A stretch of DNA of 64,000 bases from Veillonella sp. (GCF_041333735.1 NZ_JBGKFB010000001.1:1243501-1307500), one strand, 5' to 3'; shown: positions 42,397 to 51,949, numbered from the stretch's first letter. The notes: generated by a model not told the origin, from the letters alone. Made by a program: numbers and translations.

Positions 42397-44280
42397 ATGG
42401 AACAACAGCCAGCTTCAAAACAAGCTATTACATCACAGTCGGTTGATATGAAGCAACAAGCTATGATGAAACAACAGGCATTACGGATGTTGGAAACATA
42501 CTTTGGGTATACCTTCTTTAGACCGGCTCAAGAGGCTCCTATTGCTTCCTTATTATGCAATGAAGATGTAATTGGTATCATGCCAACAGGGGCCGGCAAG
42601 TCTATCTGTTTCCAGATTCCTGCTCTTTGCAAGCCGGGCCTTACTATCGTGTTTTCGCCACTGATTTCCCTTATGAAAGACCAAGTAGATGGTCTATTAG
42701 TGCAGAACATTCCAGCGGCACTCATTAATAGTACCCTTACCCAAGCGGAGTTTAATAAGACTATGTACGAGGTACGCAGTGGTAAGATTAAGCTCTTATA
42801 TATTGCACCAGAGCGACTAGGCTCTAATTTCTTCTGTAATGTATTGCGAGCATTGCCTATAGCTCAAGTCATCGTTGATGAGGCTCACTGTATTTCTGAG
42901 TGGGGACATGACTTTAGACCGTCCTATCGGCTCATTGGTGAGTGGCTCAACTCGCTACCGAAGAGACCTATCGTAGGAGCTTTCACCGCGACGGCTACAA
43001 AATATGTAGAAAATGATATCAAGAAACTATTAGGCCTAGATAATGCGAATGTGTACGTAACGGGTTTTGATCGACCTAATTTATCCTTCTCTATCATTCG
43101 TACACCAAAGCGCATGGATTATGTAGTCCATTATGTGCGCCAACACGCCAACGAAAATGGTATTATTTACTGTGCGACGCGCAAGGATGTAGATCGGGTG
43201 TATGAAAATCTAACCCGTGCAGGCATAAAAGTAGGTCATTATCACGGAGGTCTCAGCGATGAGGTGCGCCGTGAGATGCAAAACGCCTATGCAGATGATA
43301 AACTGCAGGTCATGGTGGCTACCAATGCCTTTGGCATGGGCATTGATAAAAGTAATGTGCGCTATGTGTTGCATTACCAAATGCCGCGCAATATGGAGTC
43401 CTACTATCAAGAGGCGGGCCGTGCAGGTCGCGATGGAGCACCTGCAGAATGTATTTTGCTCTACAGCGGGCAGGATGTACAGGTTCACAAGTATCTAATT
43501 GAACAGTCCATCGAAACTCCTGAGCGGCAAGAGGTGGAACTACGCAAGTTGCAGTCTATGATTGATTACTGTTTCTGCAGTAATTGTTTGCGTAAATATA
43601 TGCTTAACTATTTTGGTGAAAGCACCGTTTGGACCACATGTGACAATTGTAGTTCTTGTAAAGGTTCCGCCGATAAGGTAAATGTAACGAAGGAGGCGAA
43701 GGCCATCTTCCGTGCCATTATGGGGACCGATGAACGCTACGGGGCATCTATGATTACCTCTATCGTGCGCGGTGAGCGAACGGATCGCATCATGCGGGCA
43801 GGCCACGATGCATTGCCTGTCTTTGGTTTACTAAGCAATGTAGACGAGAAATCGATTAAGGGCCTTATTCAACAATTTGTGGCCTCTGGCTACTTGCGTA
43901 GCTCTACAGGTAAGTATCCTGTGCTATCTTTGACAGCTGGTGCTGAGGAAGTCTTAGCGGGGCATAAAGAGGTAGAGGAAATCAGACAACATGTGTCTGT
44001 ACCATCTCGCACTAGTCGGACTACGTCCACTGTGGCACGAGGAAAATCTAGCTCCGGTGCAGGTGGTTTATTTGAACACTTACGACAACATCGCAAGCGC
44101 TTAGCTGAAGAGGCTGGCCTTCGACCATATCTTATCTTCCCGGATACTGTGCTTATTGACTTAGCTAATTTACGACCAACCACATTGGGTGAGTTTGGCA
44201 ATGTTAAGGGCGTAGGGGAAGCAAAATTGAAAAAATATGGCCTCAGCTTTTTACAGGCCATTGCAGAATATAAGGGATAA
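42397..44280 (+). CDS. recQ: ATP-dependent DNA helicase RecQ
   Basis: 3'-5' DNA helicase for recombination and replication repair. 627 residues: Walker A in MPTGAGKSICFQIP (about residue 65), Walker B DEAH in VDEAHCISEWGHDFRPSYR, motif VI QEAGRAGRDG near residue 345, the RecQ zinc-binding cysteines (YCFCSNCLRKYM, CDNCSSC, about 390-425), RQC winged helix and a C-terminal HRDC domain (about residues 565-627). The first 28 residues are a Gln-rich tail not common in RecQ. Ribosome site AAAGGAGG precedes the ATG. Confidence 0.95.
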   Translation: MEQQPASKQAITSQSVDMKQQAMMKQQALRMLETYFGYTFFRPAQEAPIASLLCNEDVIGIMPTGAGKSICFQIPALCKPGLTIVFSPLISLMKDQVDGLLVQNIPAALINSTLTQAEFNKTMYEVRSGKIKLLYIAPERLGSNFFCNVLRALPIAQVIVDEAHCISEWGHDFRPSYRLIGEWLNSLPKRPIVGAFTATATKYVENDIKKLLGLDNANVYVTGFDRPNLSFSIIRTPKRMDYVVHYVRQHANENGIIYCATRKDVDRVYENLTRAGIKVGHYHGGLSDEVRREMQNAYADDKLQVMVATNAFGMGIDKSNVRYVLHYQMPRNMESYYQEAGRAGRDGAPAECILLYSGQDVQVHKYLIEQSIETPERQEVELRKLQSMIDYCFCSNCLRKYMLNYFGESTVWTTCDNCSSCKGSADKVNVTKEAKAIFRAIMGTDERYGASMITSIVRGERTDRIMRAGHDALPVFGLLSNVDEKSIKGLIQQFVASGYLRSSTGKYPVLSLTAGAEEVLAGHKEVEEIRQHVSVPSRTSRTTSTVARGKSSSGAGGLFEHLRQHRKRLAEEAGLRPYLIFPDTVLIDLANLRPTTLGEFGNVKGVGEAKLKKYGLSFLQAIAEYKG

Positions 44281-44395
44281 TAAATTTTACTGTATATATG
44301 GTAGTGCTATGTATTTTTTAGTATGATAGTACTATATATTGTAAGACAGAATGTTAGTGTTATTCGACTTAGTATACATAGATTTAGGGGGATAT

Positions 44396-45187
44396 ATGAG
44401 TCTAGCAGATACACAATACCTCGGTATTATTGAAAATATTTTAGAACATGGTACATATGGTCAAAATCGTACGGGCATTGCGACCTATAAATTACCTCAT
44501 CAAATCATGCAATTCGACTTACAAGAGGAATTTCCCATTTTGACTACAAAGTTTGTAGCTTTCAAAACAGCGGTAAAAGAATTGTTGTGGATTTGGCAAA
44601 TGCAATCCAACGATGTACGTAAATTACAAGAAATGAACGTACGTGTATGGGATGAGTGGATGCGCGAAGATGGTACCATTGGTAAGGCTTATGGTTACCA
44701 AATTGCAAAGTACAAACAATTAGACAATCTCATCAAAACTATCAAAGAAGATCCAGATAGCCGTCGTATGATTGTAACCTTATGGAATATTGAAGATTTA
44801 GATGATATGGCATTACAACCATGTGCGTATGAAACATTATGGGATGTAGCTGACGGATACTTGAACTGTATGCTCATTCAACGCAGTGGCGATATGGGCC
44901 TAGGCGTTCCATTTAACACGGCTCAATATGCAGCATTACAATGCATGATTGCGCAGGTAACAGGTCTTAAACCTGGTAAATTTACTCATGTTATTAACAA
45001 TGCTCATGTGTATGAAAACCACGTAGAAGCATTGCGTGAGCAATTGGCACGCCGCGATCAAGCGTTGCCAGCGCCAAAAATTGTAGTAAATCCAGACGTG
45101 AAAGATTTCTACGATTTCACACCAGAGGACGTTACATTAGATGGCTATGAACATCTAGGTAAATTGTCCATGACTGTTGCTGTATAG
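44396..45187 (+). CDS. thyA: Thymidylate synthase, Bacillus ThyA type
   Basis: Methylates dUMP to dTMP using methylenetetrahydrofolate. 263 residues; the ATG at 44396 behind AGGGGG is preferred to the longer frame from 44351. The catalytic cysteine is in QPCAYETLWDV, in place of the common PCH motif; this and FPILTTKFVAFKTAVKELLW and VNPDVKDFYDFTPEDV match the Bacillus subtilis/phage phi3T ThyA form rather than the E. coli form. It produces dihydrofolate, which the following folA product recycles, so the pair forms a functional unit. From 44281 to 44395 there is an imperfect AT-rich dyad (44294-44339) with a T-run in its loop, which may end the recQ transcript. Confidence 0.94.
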   Translation: MSLADTQYLGIIENILEHGTYGQNRTGIATYKLPHQIMQFDLQEEFPILTTKFVAFKTAVKELLWIWQMQSNDVRKLQEMNVRVWDEWMREDGTIGKAYGYQIAKYKQLDNLIKTIKEDPDSRRMIVTLWNIEDLDDMALQPCAYETLWDVADGYLNCMLIQRSGDMGLGVPFNTAQYAALQCMIAQVTGLKPGKFTHVINNAHVYENHVEALREQLARRDQALPAPKIVVNPDVKDFYDFTPEDVTLDGYEHLGKLSMTVAV

Positions 45188-45293
45188 CATAGTATTCATG
45201 ACCCTTATTAAATAGCATAATATGTATGGCTGTTGCCATATGGGTGTTCATAACAATTGCTAAATAGTATTACATTTATGACTGTTGTCATAT
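45183..45293 (+). repeat. Imperfect direct repeats between thyA and folA
   Basis: A unit of about 33 bases beginning TAAATAGCATAATATGTATG (45209-45241) recurs at 45261-45293 with six changes, period 52 bases; a third, more degraded copy of its front starts at about 45183. No coding potential. The repeats fill the 129-base gap. Confidence 0.55.
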
Positions 45294-45316
45294 AGTATGA
45301 ATCGAAAGAGGGCAGT

Positions 45317-45811
45317 ATGTTAGCATTAATCGTAGCCGTAGCACATAATCGTGTAATCGGTAAAGATAATACCTTGATTTGGCACTTGCCGAATGATTTG
45401 AAATTCTTTAAAGAAAAAACTACAGGTCATGTCATCATTATGGGTCGTAAGACCTTTGAAAGCTTGCCGTTCTTGTTACCAAATCGTGAGCACTGGGTGA
45501 TTACCCGCGATAAAGGATTTGATGCGCCTGAAGGGGTTACGATTTTCCATAGCCCTGAGGCGGCTGCAGAAGCGGCGCGTGCTCTTGATGCGGCCTATGT
45601 CATCGGTGGTGCTCAAGTATATGAGGCTTTCTTGCCTTACGTAGATACGATGTACATCACAGAAGTAGACCATGAATTTGAAGGGGATGCATTTTTCCCA
45701 GAGTTTCCAGAGGATGCTTTCACCATTGAATCCGTTGTAGACGGCATGGTGGATGAAAAGAACAAATATCCTCATCGTTTTGTAACCTATCGCAGAAAGG
45801 CATCTAAATGA
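45317..45811 (+). CDS. folA: Dihydrofolate reductase
   Basis: Reduces dihydrofolate to tetrahydrofolate with NADPH. 164 residues: LIVAVAHNRVIGKDNTLIWH at the N-terminus with the catalytic acidic residue in LPNDLKFFKEKT (about residue 27), GRKTFESLP for NADPH binding, AYVIGGAQVYEAFLP and the C-terminal strand EVDHEFEGDAFFPEF. Start is preceded by GAGGG. Its stop overlaps the tex start (ATGA), so the two are coupled. Confidence 0.95.
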   Translation: MLALIVAVAHNRVIGKDNTLIWHLPNDLKFFKEKTTGHVIIMGRKTFESLPFLLPNREHWVITRDKGFDAPEGVTIFHSPEAAAEAARALDAAYVIGGAQVYEAFLPYVDTMYITEVDHEFEGDAFFPEFPEDAFTIESVVDGMVDEKNKYPHRFVTYRRKASK

Positions 45812-48090
45812 GTGAAAGAATGTTTGCCATTATCGGCAGTGAATTAAATGTTAAGCCAAAGCAGGTGCAAGCTGCCGTAGAATTGTTGGACGAAGGCAAT
45901 ACGGTGCCATTTATTGCGCGTTACCGTAAAGAGGTAACAGGCGAATTACAAGATGAGCAATTGCGTACCATTGAAGAACGCATTAAATATTTGCGCAATT
46001 TGGAAACACGTCGTCAAGAAATCATTGCCTCTATTACAGAGCAAGAAAAGATGACAGACGAGTTGATGAAAGCCTTAGAGGCTGCTACAAAACTTCAAGA
46101 ATTAGAAGATTTGTATTTACCGTACCGTCCTAAGAAACGTACGCGTGCCATGATTGCCCGTGAACGTGGCTTAGAGCCGTTAGCGGAAATGATCCTTAAC
46201 GATACAGTGACCTCTGGCGATCCGTTAGAGATTGCTAAAGAATTTGTAACAGAAGAGGTACCAACCCCAGAAGACGCTATTCAAGGTGCATCTGATATCG
46301 TAGCGGAAATCGTAAGCGATAGTGCAGACTTCCGTGCGTACTTGCGCAAAAAGATGTGGAACGAAGGCTTTATTCAAGCTGAATTGGCTGGTGATGAAGA
46401 GGTACAGCAACAGTTCTTGCAATATGCAGAATATGCTGAACCAGTTCGTCAAATGCCGTCTCACCGCATCTTGGCGGTTAATCGCGGTGAAAAATTAGGG
46501 GCCTTAAAATTAGCTCTTACTGTGCCTGGTGATACATATGTAGCGTACATGGTGCAAAAGTTAGAGAAAAATCCAAAGTCTATCTTTGCAGATTATAAAG
46601 CAGCGGCCGTAGCAGATGCGTACAAACGTTTAATTTTCCCTGCTTTAGAGCGCGATATCCGCAATGAGTTGACGGAAAATGCAGACGAACAAGCTATCAA
46701 GGTGTTCGGTGTAAACCTTAAAAATCTATTGTTACAACCGCCTTTGGCCGGTCATGTTATCATGGGCCTTGACCCTGGGTACCGTACAGGTTGTAAGATG
46801 GCTATCATCGACCAACAAGGTAATGTGCTAGATTACGGTGCCTACTACTTAACGAATAGTGAAAAGCTTCGCAAGGAAGCACAAAAGGTGTTGGCTGATA
46901 AAATCCGTAAGTTCAAAGTTACCCTCTTATCCATTGGTAATGGTACTGCATCTTACGAAACAGAGCAGTTTGCATCTACCATGATTGAAGAGGAAAAATT
47001 AGATTGTCACTATATCATCACCAATGAAGCTGGTGCGTCTGTGTACTCTGCATCTAAATTGGCCATCGATGAATTACCAGATTTAGACGTAACAATTCGC
47101 GGTGCCGTATCCATTGCACGCCGCGTGCAAGATCCATTGGCTGAATCTGTTAAAATTGATCCTAAATCTATCGGTGTAGGTCAATACCAACATGATGTAA
47201 ATCAAAAACAATTGACTCATACTTTAGATCAAGTGGTTGAAACCGTAGTAAACCACGTTGGGGTAGAGCTTAACACCGCATCTCCAGCTATTTTGCAACA
47301 TATTGCAGGTATTTCTAGTACGGTGGCTAAGAATATCGTTGCGTATCGTCAAGAGAATGGTGTATTTAAAAGCCGTAAAGAATTGCTAAAAGTACCACGC
47401 TTAGGTCCTGCAGCGTTTACGCAATGTGCTGGTTTCCTTCGCTTGCAACACGGTAAAAATCCATTAGATAATACATCTGTCCATCCTGAGTCCTATGAAT
47501 TGGCAGAACGCATTATTGGTGAGTTAGGATTTACCTTAAAAGATTTGCAAGATAAGGCACAACTAGAAGCGTTACAAGTGAAATTACCGCTCGTTGATGC
47601 GGAGAAAATGGCCGCAAAACTTGATGCGGGTGTACCAACTGTACGAGATATTCTAGCTGCTTTGGCAAAACCAGGTCGTGACCCTCGTGAAGATTTGCCA
47701 GCACCACTTACGAGAAAACATGTAGTAAGCCTTGAAGATATCAAAGTCGGTACTGTGGTAAAAGGTACAGTTCATAACGTAGTTGACTTTGGTGCCTTCG
47801 TAGACTTTGGCCTTAAAACTAATGGTCTTTTGCATCGCAGTGAATTATGCAATAGCCGTCAACATCCATCCGATGTACTGGCTGTAGGCGACATCATCGA
47901 AGCTCAAATTATTTCTGTTGATGTGAAGCGTAATCGTATCGGTTTATCTGTAAAAGCATTACAACCAGAAAAGCCAAAGAATAACGATAATAACCGAAAC
48001 AGAAATAACAATGGTCAACGTCGAAATAATAATCGTGACAACGGTGGCCGTCAAAACAATAGAAATAATGGAGAACGTCGAAAAGCATAG
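45808..48090 (+). CDS. tex: Tex-family RNA-binding transcription accessory protein
   Basis: 760 residues. Order: N-terminal helical domain (LDEGNTVPFIARYRKEVTG), a YqgF/RNase H-like domain (IMGLDPGYRTGCKMAIIDQQ, about residue 325), helix-hairpin-helix region (GPAAFTQCAGFLRL) and an S1 RNA-binding domain (about 645-715: GTVVKGTVHNVVDFGAFVDF). A tail of about 40 residues, nearly all Asn, Arg, Gly and Gln, follows and is unusually long and low in complexity; it should be disordered and bind RNA. Tex homologues affect transcription and ribosome-related quality control. Confidence 0.94.
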   Translation: MSERMFAIIGSELNVKPKQVQAAVELLDEGNTVPFIARYRKEVTGELQDEQLRTIEERIKYLRNLETRRQEIIASITEQEKMTDELMKALEAATKLQELEDLYLPYRPKKRTRAMIARERGLEPLAEMILNDTVTSGDPLEIAKEFVTEEVPTPEDAIQGASDIVAEIVSDSADFRAYLRKKMWNEGFIQAELAGDEEVQQQFLQYAEYAEPVRQMPSHRILAVNRGEKLGALKLALTVPGDTYVAYMVQKLEKNPKSIFADYKAAAVADAYKRLIFPALERDIRNELTENADEQAIKVFGVNLKNLLLQPPLAGHVIMGLDPGYRTGCKMAIIDQQGNVLDYGAYYLTNSEKLRKEAQKVLADKIRKFKVTLLSIGNGTASYETEQFASTMIEEEKLDCHYIITNEAGASVYSASKLAIDELPDLDVTIRGAVSIARRVQDPLAESVKIDPKSIGVGQYQHDVNQKQLTHTLDQVVETVVNHVGVELNTASPAILQHIAGISSTVAKNIVAYRQENGVFKSRKELLKVPRLGPAAFTQCAGFLRLQHGKNPLDNTSVHPESYELAERIIGELGFTLKDLQDKAQLEALQVKLPLVDAEKMAAKLDAGVPTVRDILAALAKPGRDPREDLPAPLTRKHVVSLEDIKVGTVVKGTVHNVVDFGAFVDFGLKTNGLLHRSELCNSRQHPSDVLAVGDIIEAQIISVDVKRNRIGLSVKALQPEKPKNNDNNRNRNNNGQRRNNNRDNGGRQNNRNNGERRKA

Positions 48091-48199
48091 TTATATATAA
48101 CTACGTGGTCCTTTTTGCTTCATTATTCTATGCAATCTAGTTAATCTATATTAATAGATATTAAATGAGATATATTATTGACTAAAAGTCATCATATAG

Positions 48200-48242
48200 A
48201 AAACCGCATCCTCTATGGTGTTAGAGGGTGCGGTTTTTCTAT
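48200..48242 (+). terminator. Terminator after tex
   Basis: AAAACCGCATCCTCT pairs with AGAGGGTGCGGTTTT with one wobble, then T. The rest of 48091-48383 is AT-rich with a good AGGAGG before the next gene. Confidence 0.88.
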
Positions 48243-48383
48243 ATAGCTTAAAACTATGTATATTAATGCAGAAGTGATATATCGAAAATAGTATATCTGA
48301 TTGAAATATTTAGATATAAGGAGTATGATGAACTCATAGAGGAAATCTTCCTCAATCTATATTCCTACATAGGAGGTAATGCT

Positions 48384-49868
48384 ATGAGCTTGAACCTTAA
48401 AGAACGATATGGACTTTTAATTAATAATGAATGGGTACCGGCATCTGATGGTGCTGAATTCAATGTATATAACCCTGCTAATGGCGAACAACTCGCTATC
48501 TGTGCAGAGGCTACGAAGGACGACGTTGATAAAGCGGTAGATGCTGCAACAGAAGCTTTCAAAACTTGGAAAAAAGTATCCCAAGTAGAACGGGCTGATT
48601 ACTTGTTAAAAATTGCTGACGCTATCGATGCGCACAAAGAGTACTTGGCACAAGTTGAAACTTATGACAATGGTAAACCAATCCGTGAAACTTTGAATGT
48701 AGATATTCCACTTGGTGCTGACCATTTCCGTTACTTCGCTGGCGTACTTCGCTCCGAAGAAGGATCTGCTCAAGTATTTGACGAAAATACATTGAGCCTT
48801 ATCGTACGTGAACCAATTGGCGTTGTAGGTCAAGTGGTGCCTTGGAACTTCCCATTCCTAATGGCAGCTTGGAAATTGGCACCATCTCTTGCAGCAGGTT
48901 GTACAGTTGTAATTAAACCTTCTAGCCATACATCCCTTAGCCTTTTAGTATTAGGCGATATTTTGAAAGATATCTTGCCAGCAGGCGTTGTAAATATCGT
49001 AACTGGTAAAGGCTCTAAATCTGGTCAATATATCCTTGATCATCCAGGCTTCAGCAAACTTGCTTTCACAGGCTCTACAGAAGTCGGTCTTGATGTATAT
49101 AAAGCAGCATCTGAACGCTTGATTCCTGCTACATTAGAATTAGGTGGTAAATCTGCGAATATCTTCTTTGAAGATGCGAACTGGAAACAAGCTCTTGATG
49201 GGGCAATGCTTGGGATCCTCTTCAACCAAGGTCAAGTATGCTGTGCAGGTTCCCGTATCTTCGTACAAGATACAATTTACGATAAATTCGTAGCTGAACT
49301 TTCCGCATTATTTGATAAGGTAAAAGTTGGTTTACCTTGGGAAGAATCTACACAACTTGGTTCCTTGATTTACGAAGATCAAGTTAAGAAAGTACTTAGC
49401 TATGTAGAACTTGCTAAAGAAGAAGGCGCTCGCATTGCAGCTGGTGGTGTACGCGTTACTGACGGTGAACTTGGTAAAGGTTGTTTCATTAGACCTACAC
49501 TTATCGTAGACGCTACAAACGATATGCGCGTAGCTCGCGAAGAAATCTTTGGCCCTGTAGCTGTTGTTATTAAATTCCACAGCGAAGAAGAAGTGATCGA
49601 ACAAGCTAACGATAGCTTATACGGCCTTGGCGGTGGCGTATTCACACAAAACCTTAACCGTGCCATCCGCGTGGCTCGAGCAATCGAAACAGGTCGTATG
49701 TGGGTTAACACATATAACTCCATCCCAGCAGGCGCACCATTCGGTGGCTATAAACAATCTGGTATCGGCCGTGAAACTCACAAAGTTATCCTTGAACACT
49801 ATACTCAAATGAAAAACATCATTATCAACTTGAGTGATAAACCATCTGGATTCTACAATTTAGATTAA
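48384..49868 (+). CDS. NAD(P)-dependent aldehyde dehydrogenase
   Basis: 494 residues of the aldehyde dehydrogenase superfamily. VVPWNFPFLMAAWKLAPSL binds the cofactor, FTGSTEVG is the nucleotide loop, LELGGKSANIFF holds the general-base Glu, and the catalytic cysteine is in FNQGQVCCAGSRIF (about residue 288). The C-terminal PFGGYKQSGIGRE is typical. It is closest in pattern to AldB/acetaldehyde-type dehydrogenases and would oxidise an aldehyde to the acid; the actual substrate is unknown. Ribosome site AGGAGG precedes the ATG. Confidence 0.92.
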   Translation: MSLNLKERYGLLINNEWVPASDGAEFNVYNPANGEQLAICAEATKDDVDKAVDAATEAFKTWKKVSQVERADYLLKIADAIDAHKEYLAQVETYDNGKPIRETLNVDIPLGADHFRYFAGVLRSEEGSAQVFDENTLSLIVREPIGVVGQVVPWNFPFLMAAWKLAPSLAAGCTVVIKPSSHTSLSLLVLGDILKDILPAGVVNIVTGKGSKSGQYILDHPGFSKLAFTGSTEVGLDVYKAASERLIPATLELGGKSANIFFEDANWKQALDGAMLGILFNQGQVCCAGSRIFVQDTIYDKFVAELSALFDKVKVGLPWEESTQLGSLIYEDQVKKVLSYVELAKEEGARIAAGGVRVTDGELGKGCFIRPTLIVDATNDMRVAREEIFGPVAVVIKFHSEEEVIEQANDSLYGLGGGVFTQNLNRAIRVARAIETGRMWVNTYNSIPAGAPFGGYKQSGIGRETHKVILEHYTQMKNIIINLSDKPSGFYNLD

Positions 49869-49880
49869 TAAAATATAAAT

Positions 49881-49910
49881 CTCTCCAATAAACTATAACA
49901 AAGAGGCACC
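49881..49910 (+). repeat. Direct repeat, left copy (30 bases)
   Basis: Begins CTCTCCAATAAACTATAACA and is present again at 51920-51949 with two mismatches. It includes the left arm of the terminator at 49903. Confidence 0.8.
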
Positions 49911-49933
49911 AATTTAATTATTGGTGCCTTTTG
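49903..49933 (+). terminator. Terminator after the aldehyde dehydrogenase gene
   Basis: GGCACCAAT and ATTGGTGCC form a perfect 9-bp stem, then TTTTGTGTT. Confidence 0.88.
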
Positions 49934-50039
49934 TGTTATTCATTATAATATTGTTATAGATAAAATACACTTTTATGATAAAGAGGATTAGAATAATTGT
50001 TGTGTACGTATATGTGTAAAAATAAGGAGAGGTGAAATA

Positions 50040-51107
50040 ATGAGGTCTATTCCCATCAAAAAATTATATAATCCCCAATATGATCTCTTATCTATTAGCG
50101 ATAAGGAGGAATTGTTAGATCAGATTGGAGAAATATATAATCTAGAATTAATATCTTTTAAACACTTTGCTGCATTTAGACAATCTACATATACGGCAGT
50201 ATATCGTTCACATGATGGTATAGACTTTGTATTTGTTCCTGGCGATACTGTTACGTTAGGGTTTGATTTTAAAAATAAACCATTACAGGATATTTTTAAT
50301 GATGAAAATTTAGTGGAGCTTGCCTATCCATTTGTGGAGGGATATGAAGAGGAAATCTTTAGTGAAGACGATGTTCAAACTAAGATTCGCGAAACACTAG
50401 AAGATGAAGCAGTACTATCCAACATAGAAACGTATTTTAAACATAATTTTACTCAAGAAGATGAGTTTGTAATCCATCCATTATTGGTACAAAAAGAGTA
50501 TAGTCAAACTTGTTGGACACCTATTTCAGATGAGGAACTCAGACAAAATAAAGAATGGCAACAGATGATAGAAAAAGCCGAAAGCAAGGGGCTTTCTGAA
50601 ACAATGATTCATAATACCATTTGTTTATATCAAACAGACGATAACAATTGGTATGGTAAACTTTATGAAGAAACCACATTTAAGGAATTGTTACAGAACA
50701 TAAAAAAACATGGGTACTCCTTACCGACACGAAGAGAGTGGGAGTATTTAGCTGGCAAGGGGTGTAGGACTATTTTTCCATGGGGGAACAATATAGATTT
50801 TTCTATGAACTTAAAACATATGGAATGGATGGATAATGATGGAGAGTATACATTAGAAAAGGAAAACTTTTTTGGCTTGATTATAGGTGATGATCCGTAT
50901 TGTAGAGAAATCGTATATGATGAAGATGAATTTTCCTATAAAGGTGGAGATGGTGGCTGCAATATATGTGGAGGCTTAGGCGTTATGTGGGGCTATTTAC
51001 CTGTTTCACCATACTTTCAAGATAGTGAAATGGTAATTGGCGATAATATAAATGGAGGATATGATTTCTTTAGACGAGTTATAAGGATTAATGACAATAT
51101 GAAATGA
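50040..51107 (+). CDS. FGE/sulfatase-modifying-factor fold protein, unknown role
   Basis: 355 residues. The C-terminal half has the signature of the formylglycine-generating enzyme-like C-type-lectin fold: LPTRREWEYLAGKG followed by IFPWGNNIDFSMN (about residues 238-265) and the end YDFFRRVIRI, equal to the usual 'GFR' strand. In place of the usual substrate-binding region there is an acidic insert and CNICGG (about 314-319), so a CxxC pair may replace the active-site cysteines. The N-terminal 200 residues are acidic and not recognised. AAGGAGAGG precedes the ATG. Enzyme activity is doubtful; it may be a binding protein. Lies in a module flanked by direct repeats. Confidence 0.65.
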   Translation: MRSIPIKKLYNPQYDLLSISDKEELLDQIGEIYNLELISFKHFAAFRQSTYTAVYRSHDGIDFVFVPGDTVTLGFDFKNKPLQDIFNDENLVELAYPFVEGYEEEIFSEDDVQTKIRETLEDEAVLSNIETYFKHNFTQEDEFVIHPLLVQKEYSQTCWTPISDEELRQNKEWQQMIEKAESKGLSETMIHNTICLYQTDDNNWYGKLYEETTFKELLQNIKKHGYSLPTRREWEYLAGKGCRTIFPWGNNIDFSMNLKHMEWMDNDGEYTLEKENFFGLIIGDDPYCREIVYDEDEFSYKGGDGGCNICGGLGVMWGYLPVSPYFQDSEMVIGDNINGGYDFFRRVIRINDNMK

Positions 51108-51158
51108 TGTTGCATATAATAATTCTAAAATATCTAATGATAACGTCGTCTCATACGT

Positions 51159-51188
51159 AAAAGAGGTACCCTAGACGGTACCTCTTTT
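51159..51188. terminator. Bidirectional terminator between convergent genes
   Basis: AAAAGAGGTACC (51159-51170) pairs perfectly with GGTACCTCTTTT (51177-51188), with A- and T-runs on both sides. Confidence 0.92.
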
Positions 51189-51189
51189 A

Positions 51190-51765
51190 TTAATATTGAG
51201 ATAAGCGGAATATTTTTCTATACTCTTCCGGTGCATCAGATCCATCAGATGGTTTTATGATGACTCTAATATATATTTTTTCTTTGAAATCTGGATATGT
51301 TGCAGCATATTCTTTGCAGAATTGATCCATACGATTGTAAAAGTTTATTACATCTTGATTTTGTATAGCCGAATAGGGGATAGGCATTTCAATATACAAA
51401 GAAGATGTATCATATGTGGCATAGGATAGCTCCTCTGCCGTTAGATAGTTTTTCATTAATGGGAATGCTGTTATCAGTGGAATGTTGGTTATCAGTATTC
51501 GATCAACTTGTGGTACAACAGGTGCAGAGGTGTGCATGACTTCAGATATTTCAATAGGCATTTGTGGATATTTGTCAAAGGTGACTTGCCATGTATTATT
51601 CCTTTGTGACTCCAAGTGATATGTTAGATTAGGATAATTCTTATTTATATATTGTTGAACTTCATCTTCACTGTAATGTGAGAGAAGATGACAACCCGTT
51701 GTTAGAATGAGTGAGACGATAATGAGCGGCAATAATACGAATCGTTTTAGGGCAAATGGTTTCAT
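51190..51765 (-). CDS. Predicted lipoprotein, unknown
   Basis: 191 residues. A lipoprotein signal peptide is clear: basic start, LLPLIIVSLILTTGC with lipobox Leu-Thr-Thr-Gly-Cys at residues 21-25. The mature part begins SHYSEDEVQQYINKNYP and reads like a small mixed alpha/beta exported domain; no family is recognised. It is convergent with the FGE-like gene and both sit between the duplicated terminator sequences. Confidence 0.72.
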   Translation of the reverse strand: MKPFALKRFVLLPLIIVSLILTTGCHLLSHYSEDEVQQYINKNYPNLTYHLESQRNNTWQVTFDKYPQMPIEISEVMHTSAPVVPQVDRILITNIPLITAFPLMKNYLTAEELSYATYDTSSLYIEMPIPYSAIQNQDVINFYNRMDQFCKEYAATYPDFKEKIYIRVIIKPSDGSDAPEEYRKIFRLSQY

Positions 51766-51919
51766 TGTATATTCCTTTTGTACTTCTTTAGAAAGTTCAG
51801 TAAATCGTAATTGCTTAACAGGTATTGCTTAATTATTGACGGAATTTTGAAGTATATTATTTTAATTATATTATACCTAAAATATATTTTTACTCATATA
51901 GTTGATTAATTCCATACAA

Positions 51920-51949
51920 CTCTTCGATAAACTATAACAAAGAGGCACC
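51920..51949 (+). repeat. Direct repeat, right copy (30 bases)
   Basis: Begins CTCTTCGATAAACTATAACA; 28 of 30 bases equal the copy at 49881, and the similarity reaches further upstream with a 2-base indel. Confidence 0.8.

Noticed and set aside
50040..51107. FGE-like gene as target of a diversity-generating retroelement
   Set aside because: No reverse transcriptase or template repeat is present within the window.
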